From: Amycolatopsis methanolica 239
Lineage (GTDB): Bacteria; Actinomycetota; Actinomycetes; Mycobacteriales; Pseudonocardiaceae
Length of the DNA stretch: 64,000 nucleotides
NCBI RefSeq assembly: GCF_000739085.1
Contig: NZ_CP009110.1
Coordinates: 5,456,001-5,520,000, forward strand
Direction of reading: 5' to 3'
The position numbers and the translations under genes are program-made. The notes under the pieces were generated by a model, which searched no databases, had not been told where the DNA came from, and saw nothing but the letters and a program-made list of their open reading frames with translations. This document shows positions 35,084-43,842 of the stretch, in pieces; position 1 is the first letter of the stretch, and each line of letters begins with the position of its first letter.

Positions 35084-35134
35084 TTCCGCTCCCGTTCTCT
35101 TCGTGTGGGAGCGACGCTACTGTCGTGGGGCTAG

Positions 35135-35144
35135 TAGGTACCTA
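35135..35144. promoter_or_regulatory. palindrome, likely HxlR operator
   Basis: TAGGTACCTA is a perfect 10-base palindrome flanked by CTAG on the left and G on the right (CTAGTAGGTACCTAG overall). It lies midway between the divergent NmrA-like and HxlR genes. HxlR-family sites of this GTAGGTACCTAC-like form have been described; binding here is inferred. Confidence 0.55.
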
Positions 35145-35154
35145 GAGGAAAGTA

Positions 35155-35538
35155 GTGGCTCCGGTGACCGAAACCACAGTCAGTCCCGAGCTGGCCTGCC
35201 CGATCGCGCCCGTGGTCGACCTCGTGTTCAGCCGGTGGACCACGCCGATCCTGTGGACGCTGAACGAGTACGGCAGGCAACGTTTCGTGGAGCTGTCCCG
35301 CCGCATCACGACGATCACGCCGAAGGTCCTGACGCAGCGGCTGCGCCAACTGGAGCGCGACGGGCTCGTGGTGCGCTCCTACCACGCCGAGGTGCCGCCG
35401 CGGGTGGAGTACGAGATCAGCGACCTCGGCCGCAGCCTGGCGCCGCTGTTCGCCACCCTCGCGGAGTGGTCGCCGAACCTGGCGAAGGTCGAGCGGGCCC
35501 GCGCCGAGTACGACGCGCGGCAGAAGAAGCGCCCCTGA
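35155..35538 (+). CDS. HxlR family transcriptional regulator
   Basis: A 127-aa winged-helix regulator typical of HxlR: CPIAPVVDLVFSRWTTPILWTLNEYGRQRFVELSRRI, then TPKVLTQRLRQLERDGLVVRSYHAEVPPRVEYEISDLGRSL. The N-terminal cysteine in ELACPIAP is at the position used for redox or electrophile sensing in some members. GTG start with GAGGAAAG upstream. It probably represses the divergent NmrA-like gene and the dehalogenase behind it. Confidence 0.88.
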   Translation: MAPVTETTVSPELACPIAPVVDLVFSRWTTPILWTLNEYGRQRFVELSRRITTITPKVLTQRLRQLERDGLVVRSYHAEVPPRVEYEISDLGRSLAPLFATLAEWSPNLAKVERARAEYDARQKKRP

Positions 35539-35749
35539 GCTGAGGCCGTCAGGAAGCTGATCACCGCCCGGGCGCCAGGTGGATCAGTCCCGCATCGGTC
35601 GTTCACGAAGCCGACCGGGAGCACGGTCGACCATCTCGTCGTCGGCGATGGGATCCCGCCAGATGTAGACGATCACTTCACTCACGCGGCCACCTGCAGC
35701 GGAGCAATTGGTTTGCCGGGGAGTCGTCGCTCAGAGCAGGATCAGGGAC

Positions 35750-36178
35750 GTGCCGAGGACATTCATCGGGTTCCGGGGCGCCGGGTTCTGGGCGCCTGAC
35801 GCCCACACCGAGACGTGGATGTACTTGGTGTGCGCCGAAATCGACCGTATGGCCGAACCGCCGGGCTGGCTGCTGGAGGCTCGGGAGTGGTGGTTCGTCC
35901 TCGCCACGGTTCGGATCAACGGTGTCATGGACCCGAGCTACCACACACATCTCGGTGAGGACGAGGCGCGGATCGGGCTGGTGCAGGAGATCCACGAGCG
36001 CGTGCTGCGCCGTTTCGAGTCATTCGGCGAGAAGATGCCACGGCTGAGCGTGCCCGACGGCGTCTGGGCCTTCGACGGCTCCGTCGACACCGAGTTGTTC
36101 GCGGAGACCTTTGCGTCGTTCGCCGGTGTGTTGCGTGGCGAGGGCGAGGATCTGCTTGGTGGTCGTCCCGTCACCTGA
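35750..36178 (+). CDS. hypothetical protein
   Basis: An unrecognised protein of about 142 aa, rich in aromatic and acidic residues (FRGAGFWAPDAHTETWMYLVCAEID, EAREWWFVLATVRINGVMDP, WAFDGSVDTELFAETFASFAGVL). The GTG at 35750 is chosen because upstream codons look non-coding; the frame is open from 35708. Ends in VT then TGA. It resembles small immunity-type or DUF proteins of actinomycetes, without a motif I can name. The 210 bases before it hold no convincing gene. Confidence 0.55.
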   Translation: MPRTFIGFRGAGFWAPDAHTETWMYLVCAEIDRMAEPPGWLLEAREWWFVLATVRINGVMDPSYHTHLGEDEARIGLVQEIHERVLRRFESFGEKMPRLSVPDGVWAFDGSVDTELFAETFASFAGVLRGEGEDLLGGRPVT

Positions 36179-36386
36179 TGGCGTCTGCCTGCCCAGCGAG
36201 GGCATCTTTCATGCGTTGCATCCGGGTCACCGGCCGCGGGCTGCTGGTCCAGGAGCACACCGAGACCACGCCGGGATGCGCGCCATCCGGCCGCCGACGT
36301 GGGTCATGGACATGCTCAAGCGGCGGTACTAAGCATGGGCTGGTCAGGGCCTTGATCGGAGATGGGGGTCCTGACCAGCCAAGATG

Positions 36387-36460
36387 CGCCCCCGGCAGGA
36401 CTCGAACCTGCGACCTAGAGATTAGAAGGCTCTTGCTCTATCCGGCTGAGCTACGAGGGC
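36387..36460 (-). tRNA. tRNA-Arg (anticodon TCT)
   Basis: The minus strand folds as a cloverleaf: acceptor GCCCTCG with CGGGGGC, D arm GCTC..GAGC, anticodon loop CTTCTAA giving TCT, and T arm GCAGG-TTCGAGT-CCTGC. The anticodon stem has one C-T mismatch next to the loop. CCA is not encoded in full. Reads AGA codons, which are rare at this GC. Confidence 0.93.
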
Positions 36461-36542
36461 CTGGCGCCGACGACCACAGGCCGTCCTGACCTGCAGTTTA
36501 GTCACCGTCACTTCCCCTATCGCCGGATGGCGGGGGAACGTT

Positions 36543-37280
36543 TCAGCCTCTGCCGATGAACGGCATCTTCGTCGCCGTGACGGTCATGAACTGCACGTTC
36601 GCGGTGAGCGGGAGCCCTGCCATGTACCGCACGGCTTCCGCGACGTGTCTCACGTCGAAGGTGGGTTCGGGCAGCTCACGACCGTCCGCCTGGCGTGCGC
36701 CCCTGGCGATTCCCGCCGTCATCTCGGTCGCCGCGTTGCCGATGTCGATTTGGCCACACGCGATGTCGTACGGACGGCCGTCCAGCGACAGCGACTTCGT
36801 CAGCCCGGTGATGGCGTGCTTCGTCGCGGTGTAGGCGGCGCTGCCGGGTCGCGGGGCGTGCGCGGAGATGGATCCGTTGTTGATGATGCGGCCACCGCGC
36901 GGGTCCTGGCGCTTCATGATCCGGAAGGCCTCCCGCGCGCACAGGAACGCGCCGGTCAGGTTCACCGCCACCGTCTGCTGCCACGCCTCGACCGGGATCT
37001 CGTCCGGGTCGCCCGCCGGGCCGAAGGTGCCCGCGTTGTTGAACAACACGTCCACCCGGCCCCAGCGGTCCGCGACCGCCTCGAACAGCGCGCTGACCTG
37101 GGCGGGGTCGGCGACGTCGGCCGGGTGCACGAGGGCGTCCGGCGCACCCGCGGCCGTCTCCGACAGCGCGGCGGCTCTGCGGCCGGCCAGTGCGACGCGG
37201 TAGCCGGCACCCAGCAGCGCCTGCGCCACGTGCCGTCCGATGCCCGAACCGGCGCCCGTCACGATGGCGACCCCACCCAT
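36543..37280 (-). CDS. SDR family oxidoreductase
   Basis: A 245-aa classical [11 protein letters not shown] cofactor motif near residues 10-17, NNAG, catalytic Ser in NNGSISAHA, and YTATK for the Tyr-Lys pair. The ATG at 37280 has GGGAGG 7 bases upstream. An Asp-free ARR after the second strand (LAGRRAAAL) favours NADP(H). Substrate unknown. It is 40 bases downstream of the quinone oxidoreductase gene on the same strand, so the two are probably co-transcribed. Confidence 0.88.
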   Translation of the reverse strand: MGGVAIVTGAGSGIGRHVAQALLGAGYRVALAGRRAAALSETAAGAPDALVHPADVADPAQVSALFEAVADRWGRVDVLFNNAGTFGPAGDPDEIPVEAWQQTVAVNLTGAFLCAREAFRIMKRQDPRGGRIINNGSISAHAPRPGSAAYTATKHAITGLTKSLSLDGRPYDIACGQIDIGNAATEMTAGIARGARQADGRELPEPTFDVRHVAEAVRYMAGLPLTANVQFMTVTATKMPFIGRG

Positions 37281-37319
37281 GCGCACCTCCCGCTCGACCC
37301 CGGCCCCGCGGCCGGCCCG

Positions 37320-38228
37320 CTAGACAGTCAACACGACCTTGCCACGTCCGTGCCCGGTCTCGATCTCCCGGTGCGCATCGGCCGCCTCGCCCAAACGGTA
37401 CGTGCGCCGCACCAGGAAGCTCAGCTCGCCCCGGTCGTACAGGCGGGCCAGCTCGGCCAGCCGGTCCGCCGACCGCTGCCCGCGCACCAGCTGCACCCCG
37501 AGCGACTCCGCCCGATCGTGGTCCACCAACGTCACCACGCGACGCCGCTCCTTCACCAGTGCGAGTGAAAGATCAAGCGCGACACCACCCGCGCCGTCCA
37601 GGACCGCATGCACCCCGCCGGGTGAAAGCGCTCGCAACCGGTCCTCCAAGCCGTCGCCGTAGACGACCGGCGTCGCGCCGAGCGAACGCACGTAGTCCTG
37701 GTTCGCCTCGCTCGCGGTGCCGATCACGGACGCGCCCCACAGCCGTGCCAGCTGGACCGCCGCGGTGCCGACCGAACCCGCCGCGGCGTGCACCAGGACC
37801 GTGTCCCCCGGCCCGACCCCGAGCTGCCGCAAGGCCAGGTACGCCGTCTGCGCCCCGGCGGTGAACCCGCCCGCGACGGTCCACGGCATGCGTGCCGGCT
37901 TGGCGGTGATCTGGTCCTGCCCCACCACCACGGACTCGGCGTAGCAGCCCAGCACGTTGAAGCCGAGCACCTCGTCGCCGACCGACCACGCGGCCCCGTC
38001 CCCGACCTGGTCCACCACGCCGGCGAACTCGTTGCCGGGTATCCGCGGCCACGTCAGCCCCGTCGCGTACGGCGGTTCCCAGCCGGCCCGCACCGCCGCG
38101 TCGAACGGCTGCACACCCGCCGCCCGCACGCGGACCCGGACCTGTCCCGGACCCGCCTGCGGGTCCGGGACGTCGATGGCGCGCAGAACCTCCGGGCCAC
38201 CTGGCTCGGTGAATGCCGCTGCCTTCAT
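37320..38228 (-). CDS. zinc-free quinone oxidoreductase (QOR/MDR family)
   Basis: A 302-aa NADP-dependent MDR enzyme: KAAAFTEPGGPEVLRAIDVPDP start, PGNEFAGVVDQVGDGA, Rossmann VHAAAGSVGTAAVQLARLWGA, and C-terminal TYRLGEAADAHREIETGHGRGKVVLTV. No zinc-ligand cysteines. Members reduce quinones or enones. Directly upstream lies a MerR-type palindromic operator with TTGACC, so expression is probably induced by an electrophile or redox stress. Confidence 0.88.
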   Translation of the reverse strand: MKAAAFTEPGGPEVLRAIDVPDPQAGPGQVRVRVRAAGVQPFDAAVRAGWEPPYATGLTWPRIPGNEFAGVVDQVGDGAAWSVGDEVLGFNVLGCYAESVVVGQDQITAKPARMPWTVAGGFTAGAQTAYLALRQLGVGPGDTVLVHAAAGSVGTAAVQLARLWGASVIGTASEANQDYVRSLGATPVVYGDGLEDRLRALSPGGVHAVLDGAGGVALDLSLALVKERRRVVTLVDHDRAESLGVQLVRGQRSADRLAELARLYDRGELSFLVRRTYRLGEAADAHREIETGHGRGKVVLTV

Positions 38229-38261
38229 GAGGTGCCTCCTCGATCTCGACCTGCGAGATCA

Positions 38262-38292
38262 ACGGTGGCACCTCCAGTTAACTGGAGGTCAA
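38262..38292 (-). promoter_or_regulatory. MerR-family operator-promoter for the quinone oxidoreductase
   Basis: On the minus strand, TTGACC (38292-38287) is followed by a 19-base spacer and CACCGT (38267-38262). Spacer and -35 overlap the perfect 20-base palindrome acctccagttaactggaggt (38270-38289). A 19-base spacer with a dyad of type CCTCnAGTTAACTnGAGG is the hallmark of SoxR/MerR-class promoters. No MerR gene adjoins it; the only one here (60840) is broken. Confidence 0.65.
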
Positions 38293-38294
38293 CC

Positions 38295-39692
38295 TCAGAA
38301 GTTGATCATGTGCCCGGCGAGACCGTGGATGGCCTCCTTGACCGCCTCGCCGAGGGTCGGGTGCGCGTGCACGTTGCGGGCCACCTCGTGCACCGTCAGG
38401 TCCCACTGCTGCGCCAGCGTCAGCTCGGGCAGCAGCTCGGTCACGTCCGGGCCGATCAGGTGCGCGCCGAGCAGCTCGCCGTACTTGGCGTCGGACAGGA
38501 TCTTCACGAAGCCACCCGCGTCGGCGAGGCCGTGGGCCTTGCCGTTCGCGGTGAACGGGAACTTGGCGACCTGCACGTCGTAGCCCTGCTCGCGCGCCTG
38601 CGCCTCGGTCAGGCCGAAGCTCGCGACCTGCGGCTGGCAGTACGTCGCGCGCGGGATCATCGTGTAGTCGAGCTCCATGGTCTCCGCGCCGCCGATCGTC
38701 TCGGCCGCCACGATGCCCATCGACTCGGCCGCGTGGGCCAGCATCAGCTTCGCGGTGACGTCGCCGATCGCGAAGATGTGCGGCACGTTCGTGCGGCAGC
38801 GGCCGTCGACCGCGATGGCGCCGCGCTCGGTCAGCTCGACGCCGGTGTTCTCCAGCCCGTAGCCCTCGACGCGCGGCTGGAAGCCGATCGCCTGCAGCAC
38901 CTTGTCGGCCTCCAGCGTCTGCTGGTTGCCGCCGCTGGACACGGTGACCTTGACCTTGGCGCCGCTGTCGTCGATGCTCTCGACCTTCGTGCCGGTCAGG
39001 ACCTTGATGCCGAGCTTCTTGTAGCGCTTGGCCAGCTCCTTGGACACGTCGGCGTCCTCGAGCGGCACCATGCGGTCCAGGAACTCCACGATCGTCACGT
39101 CGACGCCGTAGTTGTGCATGACGTAGGCGAACTCGACGCCGATCGCGCCGGCGCCGGCGATGATGATGCTGCCCGGCAGGTCGCGGGAGAGGATCTGCTC
39201 CTCGTAGGTGACCACGCGCTCGGACAGCTGCGTGCCCGGCAGCAGCTTGGTGGTGGCGCCCGCGGCGATGATGCAGTGGTCGAAGGTGACGGTCTCGACG
39301 CCGTTCTCGCCGGTGACCTCGATGGTGTGCGCGTCGGTGAACTTGCCGCGGCCGGTGAACTCCTGGATGTTGTTCTTCTTCATCAGGAAGTGCACGCCCT
39401 TGACGCGGCCGTCGGCGACCGAGCGGCTGCGGTCGAACGCGGCGCCGTAGTCGAAGGTGATCGGCCCGTCCGAGCTGATCCCGAAGGTCTTGGCCTCCTT
39501 GGTGACCAGGTGGGCGAGCTCCGCGTTGCGCAGCAGCGCCTTCGACGGAATGCACCCGACGTTCAGGCACACGCCGCCCCAGTACTTCTCCTCGACGATC
39601 GCCGTCTTCAGGCCGAGCTGCGAAGCCCGGATCGCCGCGACATACCCGCCGGGCCCGGCACCCAGCACCACAACGTCGAAATGCGCACTCAT
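38295..39692 (-). CDS. lpdA: dihydrolipoyl dehydrogenase (E3)
   Basis: A 465-aa flavoprotein disulfide reductase. It has the FAD motif GAGPGG near residue 12, the redox disulfide [10 protein letters not shown], the NAD motif [27 protein letters not shown], and the C-terminal catalytic HAHPTLGEA (His-Glu pair). It regenerates lipoamide for pyruvate, 2-oxoglutarate or branched-chain dehydrogenase complexes, or the glycine cleavage system. The ATG at 39692 fits the family start ([13 protein letters not shown]). It stands alone, as lpd often does in actinomycetes. Confidence 0.95.
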   Translation of the reverse strand: MSAHFDVVVLGAGPGGYVAAIRASQLGLKTAIVEEKYWGGVCLNVGCIPSKALLRNAELAHLVTKEAKTFGISSDGPITFDYGAAFDRSRSVADGRVKGVHFLMKKNNIQEFTGRGKFTDAHTIEVTGENGVETVTFDHCIIAAGATTKLLPGTQLSERVVTYEEQILSRDLPGSIIIAGAGAIGVEFAYVMHNYGVDVTIVEFLDRMVPLEDADVSKELAKRYKKLGIKVLTGTKVESIDDSGAKVKVTVSSGGNQQTLEADKVLQAIGFQPRVEGYGLENTGVELTERGAIAVDGRCRTNVPHIFAIGDVTAKLMLAHAAESMGIVAAETIGGAETMELDYTMIPRATYCQPQVASFGLTEAQAREQGYDVQVAKFPFTANGKAHGLADAGGFVKILSDAKYGELLGAHLIGPDVTELLPELTLAQQWDLTVHEVARNVHAHPTLGEAVKEAIHGLAGHMINF

Positions 39693-39758
39693 ACCCGTCA
39701 CCCTATGCCCTCGCGGGCGAGCCGGTCGTGGGTGCTCGGACCCACGACCGGCCCCTGA

Positions 39759-40163
39759 TCAGGCGCGCTCGAGGACCACGACAGGGATCTCGCGGTCCGT
39801 CTTCTTCTGGTACTCGTCGTAGTCCGGCCACACCTTCGCCATCTTCGCCCAGAGCGTCTCGCGCTCCGCGCCGGTGGCGGTGCGGGCCTTCGCGGTGAAC
39901 TTGTCGGCCTTGACCTGCACCTTGACCTCGGGGTTGGCCTGGAGGTTGAGGTACCAGCCGGGGTGCTGGGGCGCGCCGCCCTTGGAAGCGACGATCACGT
40001 AGGCGCCTTCGTGCTCCTGGTAGATCAGGGCGAACTTGCGCTCCTGGCCGGACTTGCGACCGGTGGTCGTGAGGATCAGGATCGGGGCGCCCTTCTCCCA
40101 GTCGTGACCGACTTCACCATCGGTCTCCTCGTACCGGCGGACGTGTTCGTCACCGAAGAGCAT
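39759..40163 (-). CDS. F420-dependent nitroreductase/quinone reductase (Ddn) family protein
   Basis: A 134-aa split-beta-barrel protein of the deazaflavin-dependent nitroreductase family: ILILTTTGRKSGQERKFALIYQEHEGAYVIVASKGGAPQHPGWYLNLQANPEVKVQV. These proteins use F420H2 to reduce quinones or nitro compounds at the membrane. The ATG at 40163 begins at the family start. Not obviously in an operon; lpdA lies 66 bases downstream on the same strand. Confidence 0.88.
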   Translation of the reverse strand: MLFGDEHVRRYEETDGEVGHDWEKGAPILILTTTGRKSGQERKFALIYQEHEGAYVIVASKGGAPQHPGWYLNLQANPEVKVQVKADKFTAKARTATGAERETLWAKMAKVWPDYDEYQKKTDREIPVVVLERA

Positions 40164-40332
40164 GCGGGGTCCTTTCGTCGGGGCAGATGTCTCTCGACAA
40201 CCGCAACGCGGCGGGGCGCGCACGTATTTCCACGATCACACTCGGTCATCCCCACTCGCTCGGGTGGTCCTGACCAGGCGAAAGCCGGAAACCGACCTAG
40301 AATTCGGCGCAACGCCGACCGCGGGAGGAACG

Positions 40333-41379
40333 ATGAGCGACCGGCCACACGTGACGCTCGAGGACGTGGCGAGGAGCGCCGAGGTCTCGCTCGCGACGGC
40401 GTCCCGTGCGCTCAACGGCACGACCAGAGTGCGCGACGACCTGCGGGAGCGGGTGCTGTCGGCCGCCGCGGAGCTGGCGTACACGCCGAACGCGCACGCG
40501 CAGGCCCTCGCCGGCGGGTCGCGCCGGACGGTGGGGGTGATCTGCCACGACATCAGCGACCCGTACTTCGCGGCGATCACCCGTGGGGTCATGCGGGTGG
40601 CCGACAGCCACGGCCTGCTCGTGATGCTCGCCGGCACGTTCGCCGACCCGGACCGGGAGCTGGCGTGCGTGTCGACGCTGCGGGCGCAGCGAGCGTCGGC
40701 GATCCTGCTGACCGGTTCGGCGTTCGAGGACCGGGCGTGGGAGCGGCGGATGGCGGCCGAGCTGGAGCCGTACCGGCGCGGTGGCGGGCGGGTGGCCGTC
40801 GTGACGCGGCACCGGTCGCTCAAGGCGGACACCGTCGCGCCCGACAACCGGGGCGGCGCGCGGGCCCTGGTGGAGGCGATGCACGGGCTGGGCCACCGGC
40901 GGTTCGCGGTGGTGACCGGGCCGACGCGCCTGACCACAGTGGCCGATCGGGTGGCCGGGTTCCGGGAGGGGCTGGCCGGGCTGGGGATCGAACTGTCCGA
41001 ACGGGACGTGTTCGCCGGCTCGTTCGACCGGGACGGCGGTTACGAGGCGACGAAGGCCCTGCTGGCGGCCAAGCACAAGGCGACGTGCGTGCTGACGGCG
41101 TCGGACGTGATGGCCGTGGGGGCGGTGAGCGCGCTGGGTGCCGCGGGGCTGTCGGTGCCGGAGGACGTGTCGGTCACGGGGTTCGACGACGTGCCGCTGG
41201 TGCGGGATTTCGGTTTGACCACGGTGGGGTTGCCGCTGGAGCGCATCGGGGCGGAGGCGCTGGAGCTGGCCCTCGACGACGCCGGCGGTGGCGGGGCGCG
41301 GGGGCGCGTTCGGCGGGTTTCGGGCGAGGTGCTGCTGCGCGGGAGCACGGCGAAGCCCCGCCGCCGGCGACGGGGTTGA
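40333..41379 (+). CDS. LacI family transcriptional regulator
   Basis: 348 aa. The N-terminal HTH with hinge (VTLEDVARSAEVSLATASRALNGTTRVRDDLRERVLSAAAELAYTPNAHAQALAGG) is followed by a periplasmic-binding-like ligand domain (VGVICHDISDPYFAAITRG, LTASDVMAVGAVSALGAAGLSVPEDVSVTGFDDVP). A GGGAGGAA site precedes the ATG. No sugar transporter or catabolic gene lies next to it, so its target is elsewhere or only its own promoter. Confidence 0.9.
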   Translation: MSDRPHVTLEDVARSAEVSLATASRALNGTTRVRDDLRERVLSAAAELAYTPNAHAQALAGGSRRTVGVICHDISDPYFAAITRGVMRVADSHGLLVMLAGTFADPDRELACVSTLRAQRASAILLTGSAFEDRAWERRMAAELEPYRRGGGRVAVVTRHRSLKADTVAPDNRGGARALVEAMHGLGHRRFAVVTGPTRLTTVADRVAGFREGLAGLGIELSERDVFAGSFDRDGGYEATKALLAAKHKATCVLTASDVMAVGAVSALGAAGLSVPEDVSVTGFDDVPLVRDFGLTTVGLPLERIGAEALELALDDAGGGGARGRVRRVSGEVLLRGSTAKPRRRRRG

Positions 41380-41484
41380 CCTCTGCGTGGTCGGCTCTCC
41401 GGGTGGTCACGGTGGCGGCAAGAGAGCCGGCGGCGACCCGCGAAGGCTCCGCCGACGTCCAACCCGGACAGCCGACCAAGCCCC

Positions 41485-42423
41485 TCAATAGCAGCCCGAC
41501 ACCACGGGCAGGCACACGTACGTGTCGCCCCAGTGCCCCTGTCCCGTGATGTTCGTCGCGTAGCGGACCAGCGGCGCGAGCCGGGCGAGGCCCGCTGCCA
41601 GTGCCTCTTGGTTCCGCTGCAGCATCCCGGTCAGCTGGTCGAGCGACGCCAGCACCGGGCGCAGCGCGGCATCGTTGTCCGCCACCAGTCCCTGCACCTG
41701 CCGGGACAGCGACTGCGCCCCCGTCAGCAGCGCCGAGATCGTCGACGCCCTGGCCGCCACTTCGGCCAGCACCAGGTTCCCGTCCGCCATCAACCGCACC
41801 ACCTGGGCATCTCGATCTGCCAAGGTTCGTGACAACGCCGCCGTGTTCCCCAGCAGCCGCGACAACTCCGCATCCCGCGAAGCGATCGTCGTCGACAGCT
41901 GGGACAGGCCGTCCAGTGCGCCGCGCACCGAGGAGCCGCCTGGCAGCGCCGCCGACAGCGCGTCGAATGACCGGGCGAGCCGGTCTGTGTCCAGCCCGCC
42001 GACGGTCTTCGACAGGTCCCGGAACGCGTCCAGCACGTCGTACGGCGCGATCGTCCGCGAGCGCGGGATCACCTCGTCGAGTGGCCGCGAACCCAGCGGA
42101 TCCAGCGCCAGGTACTTCTGCCCCAGCAAGGTCTTGATCTTGATCGCCGCCGTCGTGCGGTCGCCCAGCCAGGTGTCCGACACCTTGAACCGGACCCGCA
42201 CCGACGCCCCGTCCAGGCCGACGTCCACCACCTCGCCGACCTTCACGCCGGCCACCCGCACCTCGTCGTCCACGGCGAGGCCGCCCGCCTCGCTGAACTC
42301 CGCCTCGTACGACACCCCCGCGCCGATCAACGGCAGCGAATCCGCGTGCACCGCCGCGACGAACCCCAGCACCAGCACCACGAGACCGGCAATTCCGATA
42401 CCGGCAGGATCCCGATCACGCAT
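41485..42423 (-). CDS. orphan MlaD/MCE family protein
   Basis: 312 aa. One N-terminal transmembrane helix (residues 8-26), an MlaD domain (YEAEFSEAGGLAVDDEVRVAGVKVGEVVDV, residues 38-115), then a long helical region of MCE type (residues 130-290) ending in a small Cys-containing tail (YVCLPVVSGCY). MCE proteins normally sit in operons of six with two YrbE permeases for lipid or sterol import; none of those are here. A single copy facing a TetR regulator suggests a specialised or relic role. Confidence 0.85.
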   Translation of the reverse strand: MRDRDPAGIGIAGLVVLVLGFVAAVHADSLPLIGAGVSYEAEFSEAGGLAVDDEVRVAGVKVGEVVDVGLDGASVRVRFKVSDTWLGDRTTAAIKIKTLLGQKYLALDPLGSRPLDEVIPRSRTIAPYDVLDAFRDLSKTVGGLDTDRLARSFDALSAALPGGSSVRGALDGLSQLSTTIASRDAELSRLLGNTAALSRTLADRDAQVVRLMADGNLVLAEVAARASTISALLTGAQSLSRQVQGLVADNDAALRPVLASLDQLTGMLQRNQEALAAGLARLAPLVRYATNITGQGHWGDTYVCLPVVSGCY

Positions 42424-42484
42424 TTCCGGCCCCTTCCGCCGGGTTACGCTATTAACACGTGCCTCCGATCGAATGACGTATTCG

Positions 42485-42496
42485 CCGACATGTCGG
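42485..42496. promoter_or_regulatory. palindrome between the MCE and TetR genes
   Basis: CCGACATGTCGG is a perfect 12-base palindrome located 62 bases before the MCE start and 44 before the TetR start. Its length and divergent placement fit a TetR operator controlling both genes. Confidence 0.5.
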
Positions 42497-42539
42497 AAAA
42501 GAACAACTCCCCTGAGTGACCCGTGCCAGCATGTCGCCC

Positions 42540-43157
42540 ATGACGGACTCCCAGCCCCGGTGGCGGAGACTCGAACCGGACGCGCGCAGGGAGCAGATCT
42601 TCACCTGCGCCGCCCGGCTGTTCGGTGAGCGCCCATACGCCGAGGTATCCACATCGGACATCGCAGCGGCAGCGGGCGTCGCCCGCGGGCTGATCAACCA
42701 CTACTTCGGCACCAAGCGTGAGCTCTACCTGGCGGTGCTGCGCCGCGCGATGACGATCCCGACCACGGCGCTGGACATCGTCACCGACGGGCCGCTCGAA
42801 GAAAAAGCACGCGTCGCGGTCGACTTGTTCCTCACCCTCGTCACCAAGCAGGGCAAGACCTGGCTCGTCGCCACCGCGCCCGAAGGCCTCGGCAGCGATC
42901 CGGAGGTCGAGGCGATCCTCGTCGAGGCCGAACGCCGCTCCGCCGCGCGCGTGCTGGACGCGCTGGGCGTGAAGGTCGACGCCGCACACGCCGAGGCTTG
43001 CAACGCCCTCATCCGCGCCTACGGCGGCATGGTCAAGGCCGCCGGCCGCGAGTGGCTGCTGCGCGGCGAACTCGACCGCGACCAGGTCCACACCCTGCTG
43101 TCCCGCTCGCTGGTGACCCTGATCGAGGACGTGTTCCCCGCCGTCACCGATAGGTGA
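42540..43157 (+). CDS. TetR family transcriptional regulator
   Basis: About 205 aa. The HTH is DARREQIFTCAARLFGERPYAEVSTSDIAAAAGVARGLINHYFGTKRELYLAVL, followed by a helical ligand domain. It starts at ATG 42540 (an ATG three codons earlier is also in frame). It is divergent from the MCE gene. Its 3' end overlaps the convergent phosphatase gene by 14 bases. Confidence 0.88.
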   Translation: MTDSQPRWRRLEPDARREQIFTCAARLFGERPYAEVSTSDIAAAAGVARGLINHYFGTKRELYLAVLRRAMTIPTTALDIVTDGPLEEKARVAVDLFLTLVTKQGKTWLVATAPEGLGSDPEVEAILVEAERRSAARVLDALGVKVDAAHAEACNALIRAYGGMVKAAGREWLLRGELDRDQVHTLLSRSLVTLIEDVFPAVTDR

Positions 43158-43806
43158 GCAGGCGGGCGGCGCGGCCCTCGAAGTGCGCGTGCTCGTTGAA
43201 CGACACGAGCGTCACCCCGCCGCGCCCGGTCACCAGCTTCGTGATCCCGCAGTTCACGGTGACCCGGTTGAGCTGCAGCAACCCCATCGCGGGGTCGCCG
43301 AGCAGGTGCCCGGCGAGCGTGCCGATCACCCCGCCGCTGGTGAAGACCACCGCGCTCTCGCCCTTGCGCAGCACCGCGACCAGGTCGGCCAATGCGACGC
43401 GCACCCGCTCGGCGAACTGCGGCCAGGTCTCCGCGCACGGCCCGTCGTCACCGGCGCGCACCCACGCGGCCAGCGACGCGTCCAGCACCTCCTGGTACCC
43501 GCGCGGGTCGTTAGCGTCCTGCAGCGCGCCGCCGCCGTGCCGGGCGACGATGTCGACGTGGTCGTACTCGTTCCAGCGCGGATCCTCCTTGGCCGTGGCG
43601 CCCGCCCCGAGCCAGTCCAGGACGATCTCCGCGGTGGCGCGCTGACGGGCCATCGACCCGGTCCGGCCCTCGGTGAAGCGGATCTTGCGCCGCAGCAGCT
43701 CGGCGCCGACCACGGCGCCCTGCTCGATCCCGGTGCTGGACAGCTGGTCGTAGTCGGCCGCGCCGAAGGAGGCCTGACCGTGCCGGATCAGGTGGATGGC
43801 GCCCAT
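43144..43806 (-). CDS. histidine phosphatase family protein
   Basis: A 220-aa branch of the phosphoglycerate mutase superfamily. The catalytic LIRHGQAS is at residues 6-13, a second Arg in SMARQRATAEIV and the second histidine region near FTSGGVIGTLAGHLL, where the family often has SHGG. Cytoplasmic; substrate unknown. It overlaps the TetR gene tail to tail. Confidence 0.85.
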   Translation of the reverse strand: MGAIHLIRHGQASFGAADYDQLSSTGIEQGAVVGAELLRRKIRFTEGRTGSMARQRATAEIVLDWLGAGATAKEDPRWNEYDHVDIVARHGGGALQDANDPRGYQEVLDASLAAWVRAGDDGPCAETWPQFAERVRVALADLVAVLRKGESAVVFTSGGVIGTLAGHLLGDPAMGLLQLNRVTVNCGITKLVTGRGGVTLVSFNEHAHFEGRAARLLTYR

Positions 43807-43842
43807 CGGCCGTCCTTTCGCTCGCCGTCGCCCGCCCGCAGC

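Noticed and set aside
35584-35685. A 33-codon minus-strand frame (SEVIVYIWRDPIADDEMVD) with a GGTGG upstream
   Set aside because: Too short to judge and no family resemblance. It could be the truncated start of a lost gene, but support is not enough to call it.
36387-36460. tRNA-Arg as the attachment site of an integrated element
   Set aside because: No integrase gene adjoins it and I saw no repeated 3' half of the tRNA nearby. The phage relics are about 9 kb away.
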